The notes below the pieces were generated by a model, which was not told the DNA's origin, did not search any database, and saw nothing but the letters and a program-made list of their open reading frames with translations. Positions 48,647-62,100 of a stretch of 64,000 nt of DNA are shown piece after piece. The stretch's first letter is position 1. Each line of letters begins with the position of its first letter. This stretch comes from Liquidambar formosana (taxonomy: Eukaryota; Streptophyta; Magnoliopsida; Saxifragales; Altingiaceae), in NCBI GenBank assembly GCA_039720395.1, contig CM077828.1:25090717-25154716 (forward strand). The letters run 5' to 3'. The position numbers and the translations under genes were made by a program.

Positions 48647-50554
48647 TTGGACTCTTTCTTACAATCATACTTGGGCTAAAGCAGAACAAATACTAAACAA
48701 CACATGTAAAAAGAAAAAATTGGGCTAAGCTACCTAGGCCAGCCCAAGTGTACAACCACCCTTGATCTCATATGGATCGTTAAGGGAATAGTTTGCACCA
48801 AAAAATTCAAAATGCAATAAGAAAAATAATTTATAAATTACAGGATTATAGACAACGGCAAAAATCATTTTTCCCTTGACAATGACTCAGGACAATTCTC
48901 TATTCTTTCAAACAAGCAATTCTCTAAACAGGCATCATCTAATAAACAGCTGGGGAAACAAATAATAATAATTTCATGAAAAACCAATGTGATTTTCCTT
49001 ATGGATTTTTGTTTTGTTTTGTTTTTTAATATTTAATATACAATGGAGCATCTATGCTTTACTTATTTATTTAATTAAAGTGTGATAGTTTTAGCTTACT
49101 TTTGGTAATCACACAACCTACTTATTTATCAATTGATGTGCCAATGACAAAATTATAATTCACAAAAAGAGTGGACATCTTTTGCTTATAAAAAATCTAT
49201 ACTGCATAACCCTGTAAATGAATTTATTATTATTTACATCAAGAGGTTCTGAGATGCTCACACACTTGATTGATCACAGTCCACTCATCCTACATGTATT
49301 GGGCAATTATGAGATGAAATTTATGAGTGGTGAGAATTGAACTCAAGAAATCATGGTTTACCTTGCGAATGAATTTGATAGACGTATCATCACTTTCTTT
49401 GATTTTAGCTTGCTTCTGTCCCATAGAACATAGCCCAAATGTTAATTGTGGTTAGACCCCACTTTCTTTATCTCTTTTTATTTTTGTCCTTTTCCTTTCT
49501 GTGGGCTATGCGTGGCAAAACCCACTGATTGAACCTTTGTTAAATGTTGATTGTAGAATTATGTTTTGGTTATCAGTCACTTTGGATCATCTGGAAAACA
49601 TAGAAAACGAACAAATCCTGAGAGTTGGAATATTTAATAGCTGTAATTTTACTTGTTTATGTCATTGGATACTGCGACAAATGGTCGACTTTGGATCATT
49701 GGATGGCATAAACAATACCGCGGCTGGAAAATGACAGCCGAGGAAAGCGAATTTATTATAAATTTGCAGGCATTTGAGGGATTTTCTTGGACATCACCAT
49801 TCAGGCAGTCACCAACCATGCCACCCAGTAGGGAGAAAGAAGGACAGAGAGCAAAAGGAAAGAAAAATAAAAATTGAAATTTCTCTGCTTCCAATTTCAA
49901 CGAAATTTTTTTGAGATAACAATTATTTAAGATTGGCCAATATATGAAAGTGTTTTTCCTGTGTCAAAGTATGGGGCACGCAGCTCACAATCCAGCACTA
50001 GAATGTTGCAAAAAAATTAATAATAATAATAAAAATAAAAATAAAAATCTTAATTGGGGTGGACAAAACAAAAATAAAAAATAAAAAAAAATAATTGAGT
50101 CTTCTTTGTTTTGAATTTTGAAAAAAAAATAAAAATTATTATGAGTATTTTGGTTTTCTTCATTTTGAAAATGTTGTAAAAAGAAATATTGTGAATTTGA
50201 TGTCAGGTAAATTTATTCAGATTTTACTCCCCTAGAGGCCATGCGTCTATGATTGGATGGCTTTAAGCTATGCGTGACATTCATGCATATGCATGTGGCA
50301 AGCACATGCTGTGCAAACCATCCAATCACTGCGAAATGCAAGTGATCGAGCAGCTCTATCATACATTCGATGAAACCTATAAGCATTCTTAAACTTCACA
50401 CCAAATGCAAGAAAATCAAACCCATATCATAACCCCTAATTCCTTAATATCAACAAATGAGGGTCAATGCTATCTTCTTAAAATAAGTTACTCCGAATTA
50501 CGTTTTCTATGGCACTTTATAAATTAATCTATGAATCTATCTCTACCACTATCA
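48647..50554. other. intergenic region downstream of the polygalacturonase gene
   Basis: No gene recognised. Near 50245-50330 a short palindrome (ATGATTGGATGG ... CCATCCAATCA) encloses AT/GC words such as CATGCATATGCATG; it could be a small hairpin element or part of the transcript end. Confidence 0.5.
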
Positions 50555-53500
50555 CTATGATCGAACCAAGCAAGGGACGTCTGGAACCATTTTCCCTCGA
50601 GCTACTCCATGGGCATTTTGGCAGGAAGACATGGCCTTACTTGGATGACGACGATGCGGTGCCGCATTAATGTTTATGTTGTCCATGAATATGTCCGTGC
50701 ATGGAACTGTCTCACTGCATGCAAAATTGACCGCCGTCTTCCTCCTCGACGTGCCCCATATCTGACTATACGTGACATTGGTAACATGCACTGCCGATGC
50801 CTAGACCCCAACAAAAATCAGAATTTTAATTACAACTTATTACAATGATAAAATTAAGACTACCATACCCCCCCCCCCCCCCCCCCCCCCCCGGCCCCCC
50901 CAAAAAAAAAAAAAAAAAAAAAGAGAGAGATTAAAATTAAAATCATCGGGGTACTTACTTGGGTTGTGCAGTGTTGATAAGGGCAGTAAAATTGATCGAT
51001 GATGATCGGATTATCGGATTGGCGAGATCTTATTCGCTCAAAGATGATGTGCCTAGCATGGCCACTGCCTCCCTGAAAAAAAAAATATATATATATATAT
51101 ATATAGATAAACAAGAATTAGTTATTGGTTAATTATATCTATAGATATACATATCATGCATGAAGGTATTTCCAAAAAAATTTCAATTGTGATTTTACCT
51201 GCCATGTTTTTATCCTAACTCCATTTGTGGCTCCACTAAATACGACATCGCTAACATGTACGTACTCTACTGTCGCACTCGATCCACTTTTTCCCAAGCT
51301 TCCAATACTGCATTTTGAATTATGCATGAAAAGGTTAATAATATCAATTATCATTACTAATTATTCCCACTTATTTATAATTTTTTTTAATATATATATA
51401 TTACCTTATGCCATGGCCAGGTCCACAAGTAATATTGTTGATGTTGAGATAAGATGATCCTTCTACTATTGATATGCAATCGTCGCCTGCAATATTGCAT
51501 GTAAATTTTCATGCAATAATATCACATAATAATGGAATTTATTTGTTAATCTCTAGGGTAAATCAATGAAGGTTTTATTTTAGGGACGTACCAGTTTTGA
51601 TGCGGCAATTACTGATGAAGACGTTTTTGCACCCTCTAATGTTAATACCATCGGTGTTGGGACTATTTCCAGGTGCTTCGATGGACAAATTTGAAATGTA
51701 CACTGATGTTGAGCTATCGAGAACTACGTGAACATGGGGATTGTTTCTGAAGCTTAAACCACTTATTCGGACGTTGTTCGAGTCTGTTATTGCCAAAGCC
51801 TGCAATTATGGAAAGGGCATTAATGCATGCAATATTGATTGAGATTACGGCATGTTAATTAGTATGTGATGAAATGGCTAATACAAGATCCATGATAAAC
51901 TTACACTTGGTCTTCTGCGATCCTGAAAAAGTAAGGAAAAACATCAATATTAGTAAATGGAGGCTTCAAAATGAGGTATAATTTTTTTTTTCTTACAAAG
52001 AAAAAGAGGTATAATTAATCAACTTCGAAATGTTTGATTGCATCTAATGGGTTAAAATTATCCATTAATACTATGGTATAATTATGTTCTAAAGGAGACT
52101 TATTAAATAGAGAATAAGTCCATTATTATTATTATTATTATTAATATCAGGAGGTTCGAGATGCTTATACACCTGATCAATCCTCTTAGCTGCCTAAACA
52201 TTAAGGGGATTACATGCAAATGACTCAAAAGATAGACCTATCTACTGATAAAGTGTGATTGTGGCATCATTTCTCCCTTTCAATCCTTCCCTTTAGTTTA
52301 GAACAGAAGACCAACAACAATACCCCTATTAATTTGAACAGCCAAATCATGGTATATTACTTATTACTTTAAATAAAATTAAGTTTGGCAATATCTTACA
52401 CTTGGATGCCACCATTTCTCTCCTTGGCCATCAATTGTACCAGACCCATGAACAAAAAGGCCATCAACGTGTTTAAAATGGATCCACTTATCACAGCCGC
52501 TTCTGTCACATTGCCATTGAGAAGGATCACGCAGTCCAATTATTTTCCCATTCATCTGCAACAAATAATTGTTAAAAAAATAAAAAAGAGAGTAAATAAA
52601 TATAAAATTAAAAGTCTAGAAGCAAAGGAGACAAAAAAAAAAGTCTAAAAGCGACAATGTTACAGAAAATCATGATAACAAAACCACATATACCCTACAC
52701 CCTAGTTTTTCAAGACAAATGGCATCATAACCTAATAACATTTTTTTGGATCACTTGTTGGTTTAAACTTATAGAGATGTATTAATACTAATTTGTTAAT
52801 ATTGAGGGGTTAAGATAAGTGTAAATTCTAGAGGGGCGTATGGCCATAGGTCCTATTTTGCATACTTATACCGACACAAGTCCCCCTTAAAAAGATACTT
52901 AATCCTCAAATCCACAATTAAACGATCGGAGAAAAAGGCCAATTTTGTTAGCTATAAACAATTTCCATTTGAAATTGTTAAACATAAATATCCCATAAAA
53001 ACCGGAGATACGCTCCTCACAAAATTTGTAGTTTTCCTACTCCGCGAATCGTGTAACTGAATTTAAGGCATACACGTTTCCTCAAGTACATCGTGGTTCA
53101 ACTTTGCAGCTCAAGGGTGTATTGAAAACAATTACACTTGGGTTTGGAAAAATGTAGTAAATTGGTTTTTTTTTTTTTGGTAATTATTTTAAATAACTTA
53201 AAAATTCAAAAAAGTACACAAGAGTTACATGTACTTTGTGCTAAGATAGTTACATCATTACATGTTAATTGTAGATTATTGGTGGAAATCAAGTGATTTT
53301 GTACGTTAAAAATAAAAGAAAATCAAAAGAAATCGTTGTAGTGATACCATATTCAAATATGGTATAAAATCTACAAAAATCAAGTGATCTCATGCATTAA
53401 AAATGGAATAAAATAAAAAGAAATTATCATAATTATACCATATCCGAATGTGATATCAAATTTGCAAAAATTAAGTAATCTCATACAGGTGTTAAAAATG

Positions 53501-54318
53501 AAAGAAAATAAAAAATTCAAATTGCGATAGCTATACCATATCCAAATATGGTACCAAATCTGTTATGAGGATAGAATAGCCATTCATATCAAGTAATCTC
53601 AATTTTGCACTGTGTACTTCTCTCTAATTTTCCCTAAATTCTATGGATTGTCAAAAAAAAAAAAAAAAACAAACAAACAAACAAAAACAAAAAGAAAAAC
53701 AAGATGCCTTAGACTAATTGGTTTGTACGTGAATTGTGAAGTATCATCGATGTATACAAGAAGCCTAGATTCGATATTTGTTAAGCCATTTTTCATGTTA
53801 ATCAATTAATATTTAATAATTAAATAATTACAGGGAAAAAAAAAAAGAGGACAATTCAATATATACTCATGCAAACAACGATTAATCAACAGCTAGCCAT
53901 AATCAATAAGAACATAAGAAGTTCAAAAACTAAAGACCTCAACATTGACGTTTGCGGAACTACAAGGGCCCCTGAAGTTCAAAGGATTGAGCAAAAACGT
54001 CTTGTTCGCAGGAACATGCATGGTTGGAGAAGCAGATGAAGACCTGCACGTTGCCTCCCAGGCATCCATGAAACCCTAAAGGTAATGGGAGAAAAATCCC
54101 AACAAATAAATAAATAAATATCTTTATTCTTTGATCATATATATGACTTTTAACAACATAAAAACCTTAATGATTAGTGAGTAATTTACCTTAGTATCGT
54201 CGGTAACTTGATCTCCGATTGCACCATGATCAAGGACATTGAAAACATTACCATGCGATTGAGCTAGCACACATGAAGAGAGAATTAAAACAATGCAAAA
54301 CGGCTGAAAAATTGCCAT
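50555..54318 (-). CDS. polygalacturonase (glycoside hydrolase family 28), nine exons
   Basis: Secreted pectinase cleaving alpha-1,4-galacturonan in the cell wall. Exons on the minus strand: 54318-54190, 54075-53938, 52555-52400, 51922-51905, 51799-51592, 51486-51405, 51307-51199, 51072-50959, 50800-50555. All are GT..AG and the joined frame is intact at 399 residues. A signal peptide ([19 protein letters not shown]) is followed by the plant GH28 start [17 protein letters not shown]. All four catalytic motifs are present: NTD (195-197), DD (218-219), GHG (240-242, catalytic His 241) and RIK (275-277). Exon 4 is only 18 nt (DRRRPS). An in-frame ATG 11 codons upstream (54351) would add a Leu-rich extension; I prefer 54318 because the signal peptide then starts normally. 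Endo or exo action cannot be told. Confidence 0.93.
50868..50921. repeat. poly(C)/poly(A) junction in polygalacturonase intron 8
   Basis: A run of over 20 C, then GG, seven C and a long A run. Such a homopolymer pair is unusual and prone to sequencing error. Confidence 0.85.
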
Positions 54319-54351
54319 TTTTCTTGCAGGAAGCAATAATAAAATATGCAT

Positions 54352-54977
54352 AAAGACCCACCAAAAAACAGAAGGTTTATGTAAATTCTGTACATAAAGT
54401 AAGAGGTTTTTCAGTTCTAGTAAGGCGCCAATGCTGCTAATACAGTACTAAAAGGACACTGTTTACCATAAAATATTAAATATGTAAAAAACAAAAAAGA
54501 GTTCTAAAAGGACACAACCTGAATTGGGTGAGCTCCAAGTGAGTCTTTCGTGTAACTGTGACTCTGTCACGTAGTGTTACAGGCCAATAGGGTAAAACAA
54601 AGTGGGATTATAGAGTTAAAAAATATTCTGATAATCTCATTTTATGCCACTTATATTGATCTATAACACCACATTAGTCATATCACAATTACATTTAAGT
54701 TTTTCTCATAAACCCATGAATGAAAGGATTTGGTAGGTGCACGATCACATAGTTGGCAACAGCATTGATGCCACGTCAGCATTCATTAGGATCATTTAGT
54801 CATTCTGTAAGAAATATAAGGGTAAAATCATAATTTGAAATTCCAAATTTTGAGGATAGAATAGATAGAGTCTCATCATTTTGATTGGTTTTGGAATCTC
54901 TGTTCACCGTCCTACGTGGCAGTTCGAATCACCTCAGAGTTCAGGAAAATTCACAGCGCAATTGAAGATTTCCATCA
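54352..54977. promoter_or_regulatory. divergent promoter region between polygalacturonase and RIQ2-like genes
   Basis: About 660 bp separates the two divergently transcribed start codons. It contains the fold-back MITE at 54535-54712. No distinct TATA box could be fixed with confidence. Confidence 0.5.
54535..54712. mobile_element. fold-back MITE, family FB1, copy 3
   Basis: Left arm with GTAACTGTGACTCTGTCACG and right arm with CATATCACAATTACATTTAAG are inverted counterparts; the inner arms share GGGATTAT/ATAATCTCATTTTA. Related to 2926-3089 and 35630-35805. Confidence 0.6.
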
Positions 54978-56097
54978 ATGGCGATGACAACAGTCTCTCC
55001 AGCTACTGCTTACCTTCAAGGACTCGAACACCGTCTCTTTCGCTCCCCACCCCGATGCCGTCGCTCATTTCCCGCCAAAAGGCCCCTAAGAGTCCTCGCC
55101 ATGGCTTCCCAAAAGAAGGTACTTGTGATATTTTACTGCTCTCTAAATCCAATTAGGATTCGAAAACCTTTTGTCCCCTGTTTTTGTTTTTTTTATTTAA
55201 TAAAATACCCCGTGGTAGGAGGGTGGGGGTTAAGGCAGACCCCTACCAGGTCTATCCCCTGTTTGGTTGGCGAGAAAATTTAGAAAAGTGAGTGAAAACC
55301 GAGAGCAATTCGAACTTCTACCTTATCTGCTGTTTGGTGTTTAAGAAAACGAAAATTCCAGTTCAATCAACCAAATTATAATATGAAAGTTAACCGATTT
55401 CATTATTTCTAAACTGGAAGAAAGGAAAAATAAGCCCTTTGTTTGGTTGCCGAGGAAATAGAGCAACAGCGAAGAAAATACTACAATGGGTTCTGCGATT
55501 TCCGTTATTTTTGTTTCCTAATTATATGGAAAAAGACAAGTCATCCCACTTATTGGGGTCTAAGTGTCAGTTTTCTTTTCCTACATTTTCCCAGCAACCA
55601 AACGGAGTGTTTTTTTCATGCTTTGTCAAAACCCGTGATTGGGGTGATTGCAGGTGAACAAATACGACGATAATTGGGAGAAAAAGTGGTTCGGAGCGGG
55701 GATATTCTTCGAGGGAAGCGAAGAAGTCGAGGTCGACGTGTTCAAGAAGCTGGAGAAGCGGAAGGTCCTCAGCAACGTCGAAAAGGCGGGACTTTTATCC
55801 AAGGCGGAGGAGCTAGGGCTTACTCTCTCGTCGATCGAGAAACTAGGGGTTTTCTCGAAGGCGGAGGAGCTGGGGTTGCTGAGTTTGCTGGAGAAGGTAG
55901 CGAGCTCCTCGCCGTCGGCGTTGGCTTCGGCGGCGCTGCCCATTTTCGTGGCGGCGATTGCGGCTATTGTTTTGATTCCAGACGATTCTGCGGGTTTGGT
56001 TGCGGTTCAGGCTGTGATTGCGGGTGCGCTTGCAGTCGGGGCGGTCGGGTTGATCGTCGGGTCGGTCGTTCTGGATGGGTTACAGGAGGCGGATTAA
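54978..56097 (+). CDS. RIQ2: chloroplast DUF1118 protein, RIQ2-like (grana stacking/LHCII organisation)
   Basis: RIQ1 and RIQ2 are grana proteins that affect LHCII organisation and non-photochemical quenching in Arabidopsis. Two exons, 54978-55118 and 55654-56097, join in phase 0 into 194 residues, close to the usual family size. Residues 1-47 are Ser/Arg-rich and lack acids, as in a chloroplast transit peptide. Then come YDDNWEKKWFGAGIFFEG (about 51-68), a helical part with SKAEELGL twice (about 96-103 and 115-122), and two membrane helices (about 136-155 and 160-187). The stop follows LQEAD. The second exon is GC-rich compared with its surroundings. Frame intact. Confidence 0.88.
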
Positions 56098-56302
56098 AGT
56101 TTCATCTCACTTGTAATTTTATATTATTTTTTTGATATAATGTAACTAAGCTATAGGGATGATAAATTTGTCATGTTGTTGATTTTGTCATATTAATGAT
56201 CAGAGTGGGATGCGAGAGCTGTTTCCTCCAAAATTTGGATTCTAGGGATTTGGTCTCGCGAGCATCTCAGTTACAATGTGACGAATTGCAAGTTCTACCT
56301 TA

Positions 56303-56869
56303 GAGCATTTTCAGTCATGTGAGCTAAATAAGGTGTGCTATTGCTATTTTAGCACATGCTACAATGCCAAATACTATAATTTAGCACAATGTGCTCCAAT
56401 GATGCAAACGTAGTGTGCTATTTTTGCCACAAGTTCAACTCTTTCCACAAATTTAAGGTCTCGTAAGATAGTGAATGAAATATATCGTGGATCAAATGCA
56501 ATGTTGCTTAAGAGGAATGAATGAGTTAAAAAAAAAAGGGTATGTCTTCTGAATTTTTTTTTTTTAAAATAAGATTTCAATATTATTTTTGAAAATATTG
56601 TATTTATTTATGAGCTGTTTGGTTACTGAGAAAATTTTAGAAGAAAAATGGAAGAAAATAAGTTGCTAGTGTGTTTGGTTGTTGAGAAAGAGAGGAAAAG
56701 TTGACATGGCAAATATAGTAATAGCTCACTCTTGTGTCAAATAAAGCACAAGGGTGAGCTATTGCTATATTTAGCACATGCATTTAGCTCACCATTGGAG
56801 CATCCCAACTTATGCTAAATGCTATAATATAGCAATTTCACACCATATAGCTCACCATTGGAGATGCTC
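56303..56869. mobile_element. Tourist-like MITE downstream of the RIQ2-like gene
   Basis: Inverted ends GAGCATTTTCAGTCATGTGAGCTA and (minus strand) GAGCATCTCCAATGGTGAGCTA, bordered by TTA at 56300-56302 and 56870-56872. Same end type as the MITEs at 14628 and 19450. Internal repeats (AGCTCACCATTGGAG twice; AGCTATTGCTATATTTAGCACATG) suggest a composite structure with another sequence inside. Confidence 0.75.
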
Positions 56870-57615
56870 TTACCTTGAATGAACTCAAGGATTTTTTTAT
56901 AACAAGTGAGGAAATAAACAAAATAATCACAGAAATTAAAAACAAAAGCTTACCATGGAAGAAGCCATTTTTATTAATAACCTCTAAAATTACAATGATA
57001 AATAAAGGGGTACATACGCATTTGACCAAAAAAGAGCACATGTTTTTGCGTTTCAAAATCTTAAAGTTCTAAAAGGAAAGGAAAAAGATAAGTTTTCTGG
57101 GAACTAATTTGATAATTTGATTGAAAGTCTCTCCAAATGGTTGTCTTTCAATTTTTATGTATTCAAGCAGCAATTGTCCCCATGGAATTCGTTCATAACT
57201 ACCCGTATTCATGATAAGCAGCTTCTAACATTGCCACATTTTCATGTCTTAATAACTTCTCACGATCTCACTTCAGTAACTGCTTTGATCGTGCAGTTGA
57301 TAGTTGTTTTATGGTGTAATAATGATTCAGTTTTAGTTGGTCGACCTCAAGAAATGTCCCCAGCAAGCCGAATTTAAATGCAATTCCACTTAGGCTGATT
57401 TTTATGGTGTAAACAAGGGCACAAGAACATCTTTTTAATGCAATGCTCGTTTTGCTTTGGACTGTAGACCAAAAGCTAAAATGAATTTCATCATTGATCA
57501 CAATGACAAAAAATTTGGTTCTTTGTTAACAAGGGGTTGCGTCCTATGTATGCCACACTTGCCAAAACCAATCCAGTGATTGTAGAACAATGCAAGTAAC
57601 ACAGAAAAAAGGGAA

Positions 57616-57688
57616 TGGAGATGCGGGGTATCGATCCCCGTACCTCTCGCATGCTAAGCGAGCGCTCTACCATCTGAGCTACATCCCC
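57616..57688 (-). tRNA. tRNA-Ala (anticodon AGC)
   Basis: Read on the minus strand, 73 nt from GGGGATG to CATCTCCA fold as a full cloverleaf: acceptor stem GGGGATG/CATCTCC with one G-U pair, D arm from TAGCTCAGATGGTAGA, anticodon loop TTAGCAT with AGC, T arm GGGGATCGATACCCC. A and B box promoter elements are intact. No intron; CCA is not encoded, as expected for a nuclear tRNA. Confidence 0.96.
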
Positions 57689-58857
57689 ATTTGAGATGAA
57701 GCCACCAACAATTCTCTTGTATTCGTTTCTGAAAACATGTCGCCACCCCTCTGATCAAACTGTAGGACAATTTTTACCGGGAAACCAATGTTCTTCTATT
57801 GAAGTCCTTGAAAAAACTCTCCTCATCATCATCTTCTTCAATCAAGATTCGATTTTTATTTTTTTTTCCAGCATTCTCATTGAAAACTCACTCTCTCTCT
57901 CTATTCTGATACATTTCTGCTGATCCTTTTCTTTAAAAGCTTTTCATTCACATTGACTGTTTGTATGCCGCTATCGTGGCGGCCTTGGCCCCTTTTTAGT
58001 CACTGGACATATACGCGACCTTCCAACTTATCAAAATGACGATTCATTACCTCTCCCCAAGTATCCAAAGCGTTCTTCTGAGGTATTTACATTGCTTTTC
58101 CCACTTTATTATTATTAATTATACTTATTATTATTATCTTTTGTAGTAGTAGTAGTAGTAGTTGTTGCTGCTGCTGCTGTTTTGGGAAGAGTAATTTGGT
58201 GATTGGCTTATCTAATTATTGATTCTAAATAAAATTAGTCATTCTGGTTAATCAAGTTTTGAGAAAATTGAAAATCCATCTCGAGCGATGTGGCAATGAC
58301 ACTTTCCAACTTGAGTGGGAAAGTAGTTGTCATTTTAATTTTGAACAAAAGCAAAAAGTGATGAGCACATCATTCGTTAAACGAGGGTATTTGAGGAAAG
58401 TAATGTTTTATGTTTCTGCACTTTGTGGCGACGATGACCGTGTCATTTGTGAATCATTTGTGAAGGGAGGGTATTTGGGAAAAGTAATGTTCCATGTTTG
58501 CACACTTTGTGGGAAATTTTTTATACTATTAGTTGGTGGAGTAATAACTGAAAAAAGGAGGAAGGAAATGTCTATTTAATAGCACGCATTGCTCAGATGT
58601 GAGATATGTAACTTTGTTTTATTTATTTCTTGAACATCTGTTTCAATGGTTCTCATTTCATTTCACCATGTGACATGTAACTTTGTTTTTTCACTTGAAC
58701 AAACACTCCATAATTGTTAGTACTCAGCAATTGGAGTTTGCAAACTAGCAAGAGATGCTAATATTCATCATAATTGCCTTGTACATGTACAGACCAACAT
58801 GAACATTCCAAGTAGTATTACTATCTCCAAACCTAATGTAAAGCATCTCATGCGATA

Positions 58858-58893
<36 letters not shown>

Positions 58894-59111
58894 GAGATTA
58901 AAATCCCAAATAAGAATTGTAATTAGACAACTAATGAGTATAGGAATCGGGTGGGCAACCCATGATCACGACCATTTGTGACGTGATTAGATCGTCATCT
59001 GTCTTTCTCATTGGCGGGAATGAAGACCCAAATACATAAATATAAAGCCAATGAGTTTGCTTGACAGGTCTAGTAAACCTATAAGGACTTGTTCATGGTT
59101 TGAATTATCTT
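57689..59111. other. intergenic region between tRNA-Ala and the NPF gene
   Basis: Contains (TAG)n(TGC)n microsatellite sequence at about 58146-58180 and a (TA)n run near 58862-58890. A 106-codon plus-strand frame at 58259-58579 holds a diverged tandem repeat of about 75 bp (SFVK.GYL.KVMF.V..LCG twice). I do not recognise it and there is no other support for coding. Confidence 0.5.
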
Positions 59112-62100
59112 CTAATTGTCCAAGCTTGTTGATCGGTACTTGTAGCGGTTGGCCCAGTAGAGATAATGCAAGAAATTTAATCCGCTTAATATGCACATTA
59201 ACCAGTAAAACCTCTCAAGGTGGAAATGGTTCAACTTGCTACCAGAGAGCCATGCTGTGTGACGATAGGCACCAGTGATACTGTTGACTACTGATATTAG
59301 AACTGAGCTTAGGTAGTAACCCATAGCCAATGAGGTCCAGGAAAGAGCTGTTGCCAAAGATCTCATACTTAATGGGGCCTCTGTGAAGAAGAATTCCATT
59401 AGGCCAGCCAAGGTGAAAAGATCAGCGGACCCAAGGAACAAGTACTGGAAAGCCACCCAAAGGAATGTGATGGGTAGGGGTTTAGTGGAATCTAGTAGCC
59501 CAGATTGGGTTGCCACCCTCTTTCTCTTAATCTCCACTAGAGCTGCCACCGCCATAGCCACAATGGAGAGAACAAGCCCTGTCCCTATTCGTTGTAGATG
59601 AGTAATCCCTATTTCGGTTTTTGTTAATTTTCTGGCAAATGGCGTGATGACATGGTTGTAGATTGGTGCAAGCATCATTATGAAGAGAACAGGGAAAACA
59701 GGGAGAGAAGCTGGTGGAACTTTCAATGAGCCAAGCTTGGTATTCATGGTGGCTGCTTGTTGGATAGAAAATGTGGAGAGTTGAGCGAGGCAGCAATTGA
59801 GCACTATGGTTGATGTGAATATGGGAAGAATCCTAAGCACTATCTTAACCTCTTCTACTTGCTTAACTGTGCATTCTAGCATTGGGTGGACAGGGTTTTT
59901 GATTAGTGCTCTATTAAGGAACTTGAGGCTTTCTGTTGGAGTTTGACTTGGCACATTTTCTGTAGCGTTACTTTCTTCTTCCTTGTTGGGTTCGGTTGTA
60001 TTGGACGGACTTGTGGCCATGCTCATGACAACATTGCTAGAATTCCTATATTTCCAGGAGTTGTAAATTGCTGCAGCCAAAACCTGTTGGAGACAAGAAA
60101 GATGAAAGAAGCTTGTTTAGGTAGGCTCTAGCTGTGCAGTTTGTAATGCTAATTTACAGCTTTTTATCTGAATTCTACCTTGAAAATAGTTAAGATGGGG
60201 CTTCCTGCCGGAATTTTGGTCCTGTAAATAGGAGAGCCAAGGAGGAAGATTGGGATAGAGATTAATATTGTTGCAGTTGAGATCCCAAAACCCCACTGCC
60301 AGCCTTTGTTGTCTTCAATCCATACCACAAATGTCACTGCAATTAGAGCTCCACAGGATAGGCAGAACACATAGTAGTTGAAGTATGCCGATCTCTGCTC
60401 CCTTCCCTGTGGGGTGGTCTCATCAAACTGCTCGGCCCCATGTGGGGGAAGTGAACCTTTTATCCCTCCAACACCCAGCGCCACCAGATAGAGGCCTGCA
60501 TACAACATCGCTGCTCTCCCGCTGTCAACTTCCTGGCATGGAGTGTTGGTGTTTGCTAAAAGACAGGTTGGTGGTTTTAGTGAAGGCACATGAGCTTGGA
60601 CTGTGAGTATTAACAACCCCTGTTCCATTGGTCAAAATTAGTTCAGACGTGTAAAATATAAGCTCTTACATGTCAGTGATGATTTGAACTCCGTAAATTC
60701 AATAATAAATTCTTTTAGGACCACATTTCATGACTCTGGAAATGGATAACTAGGTGTGACTTGTAGGGTATTTGGTCACCTCAACTGAATAAACCAATAA
60801 AAATATCCTGGGACTAATCCATATCATGGACAGGGTGGTCCAGTCCAAGTTGGCATGTGGGCGATGTGAATCTGGCAAATGGTTTGATGCTCTCTGGCTG
60901 AATTGTCCGGTTCAGTTCATTAATTGTGCTTTTTCTTTCTTTTTTTATGTTTTTTTTTCCCGATTAACTTCTCACATGGTATGACCATAGGTCATTGTGA
61001 TTCGTAGGGGATTATATACCACAAACAGGAATTAGATTTCTTACAATCTATCAAACTTCACAAAAGAGCACCACCTGCGGGACCCATCTAGATCACCCAT
61101 GAATTTTGATTGGACAAAATTAGCACAAGGCACATTAAGACCCTTTTGTTTTCTTTTCAAATATAATTGGTGGCAGGCTTGGCTACATGCCCACAAGTGA
61201 AAAAGTCATTTCCTTCACAAAACATTGATATCATGTTGATATAAGGTAGGGACATTATTAGGTAAAACATTATGTATACTAATAGTCTATCAACAACTTA
61301 GCTATACACGTAGCTCATGCCCCTGCACAGACAAGGTACTGAACTGTTCATCCTTCTATAAATACCTAGAGATATTCCAGTGGTGAGTCTTATTCACCTT
61401 TGGGTTATGCCCTACTTAACAGTGTCCTCAAAAGGGACATCACAGAATATAGTAAGTGCTCTCTTGCCCAACTTGTAGTGCCACTAGTTGATAGCCACCT
61501 TGCAGTGGAAAATAGAATTGCTGTTTCCAGTTCTCTATTTTTTTTTTATTTTTGGAATATATACAGAGAGAGAGAGAGTTAGTAGCAGACACATACTTGG
61601 ATGAAACCGTGAAGTTCTGATTGGAAATAGCAAACCTAATCTAATCATGTAATTAATGAAAGAAATAGGATTAAGAAACTTAAATCCTTATAGGATTCTT
61701 ACCACAAATTCTATTGCAGCACTTATCAAATAGATGCGATAAGTGGAGAAGAAAGAATCAGATAGGAAGCCACCCAGGAGAGCGAGGAGGAAAGCTGTGC
61801 CCATGAAATTGGTAACAATGTTGGCTGAACTGGATGGAGAAAAATGCATGAATTTTGACAGATAAAGCACAAGGTTGCTTGCGTTTGCCAGGTACGCTAG
61901 GTTCTCCAATATCTCCACAACTAAGGTTTACAATAGAACAGAATTACACATATGCAGGTTATATTCCCAATCGTAGGTTAGAAAAACAATACGTATAAAT
62001 ATAGTGCTCCTTATTTGAAATTTTTTTCCAATAATTAGTTCTGTAAAGTATTTTAACGACCAAGGTTTTGGTATTTGAGTGAGTAATGAAAGAAATATGG

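Noticed and set aside
57491..57673. 60-codon minus-strand frame
   Set aside because: It runs through the tRNA-Ala gene.
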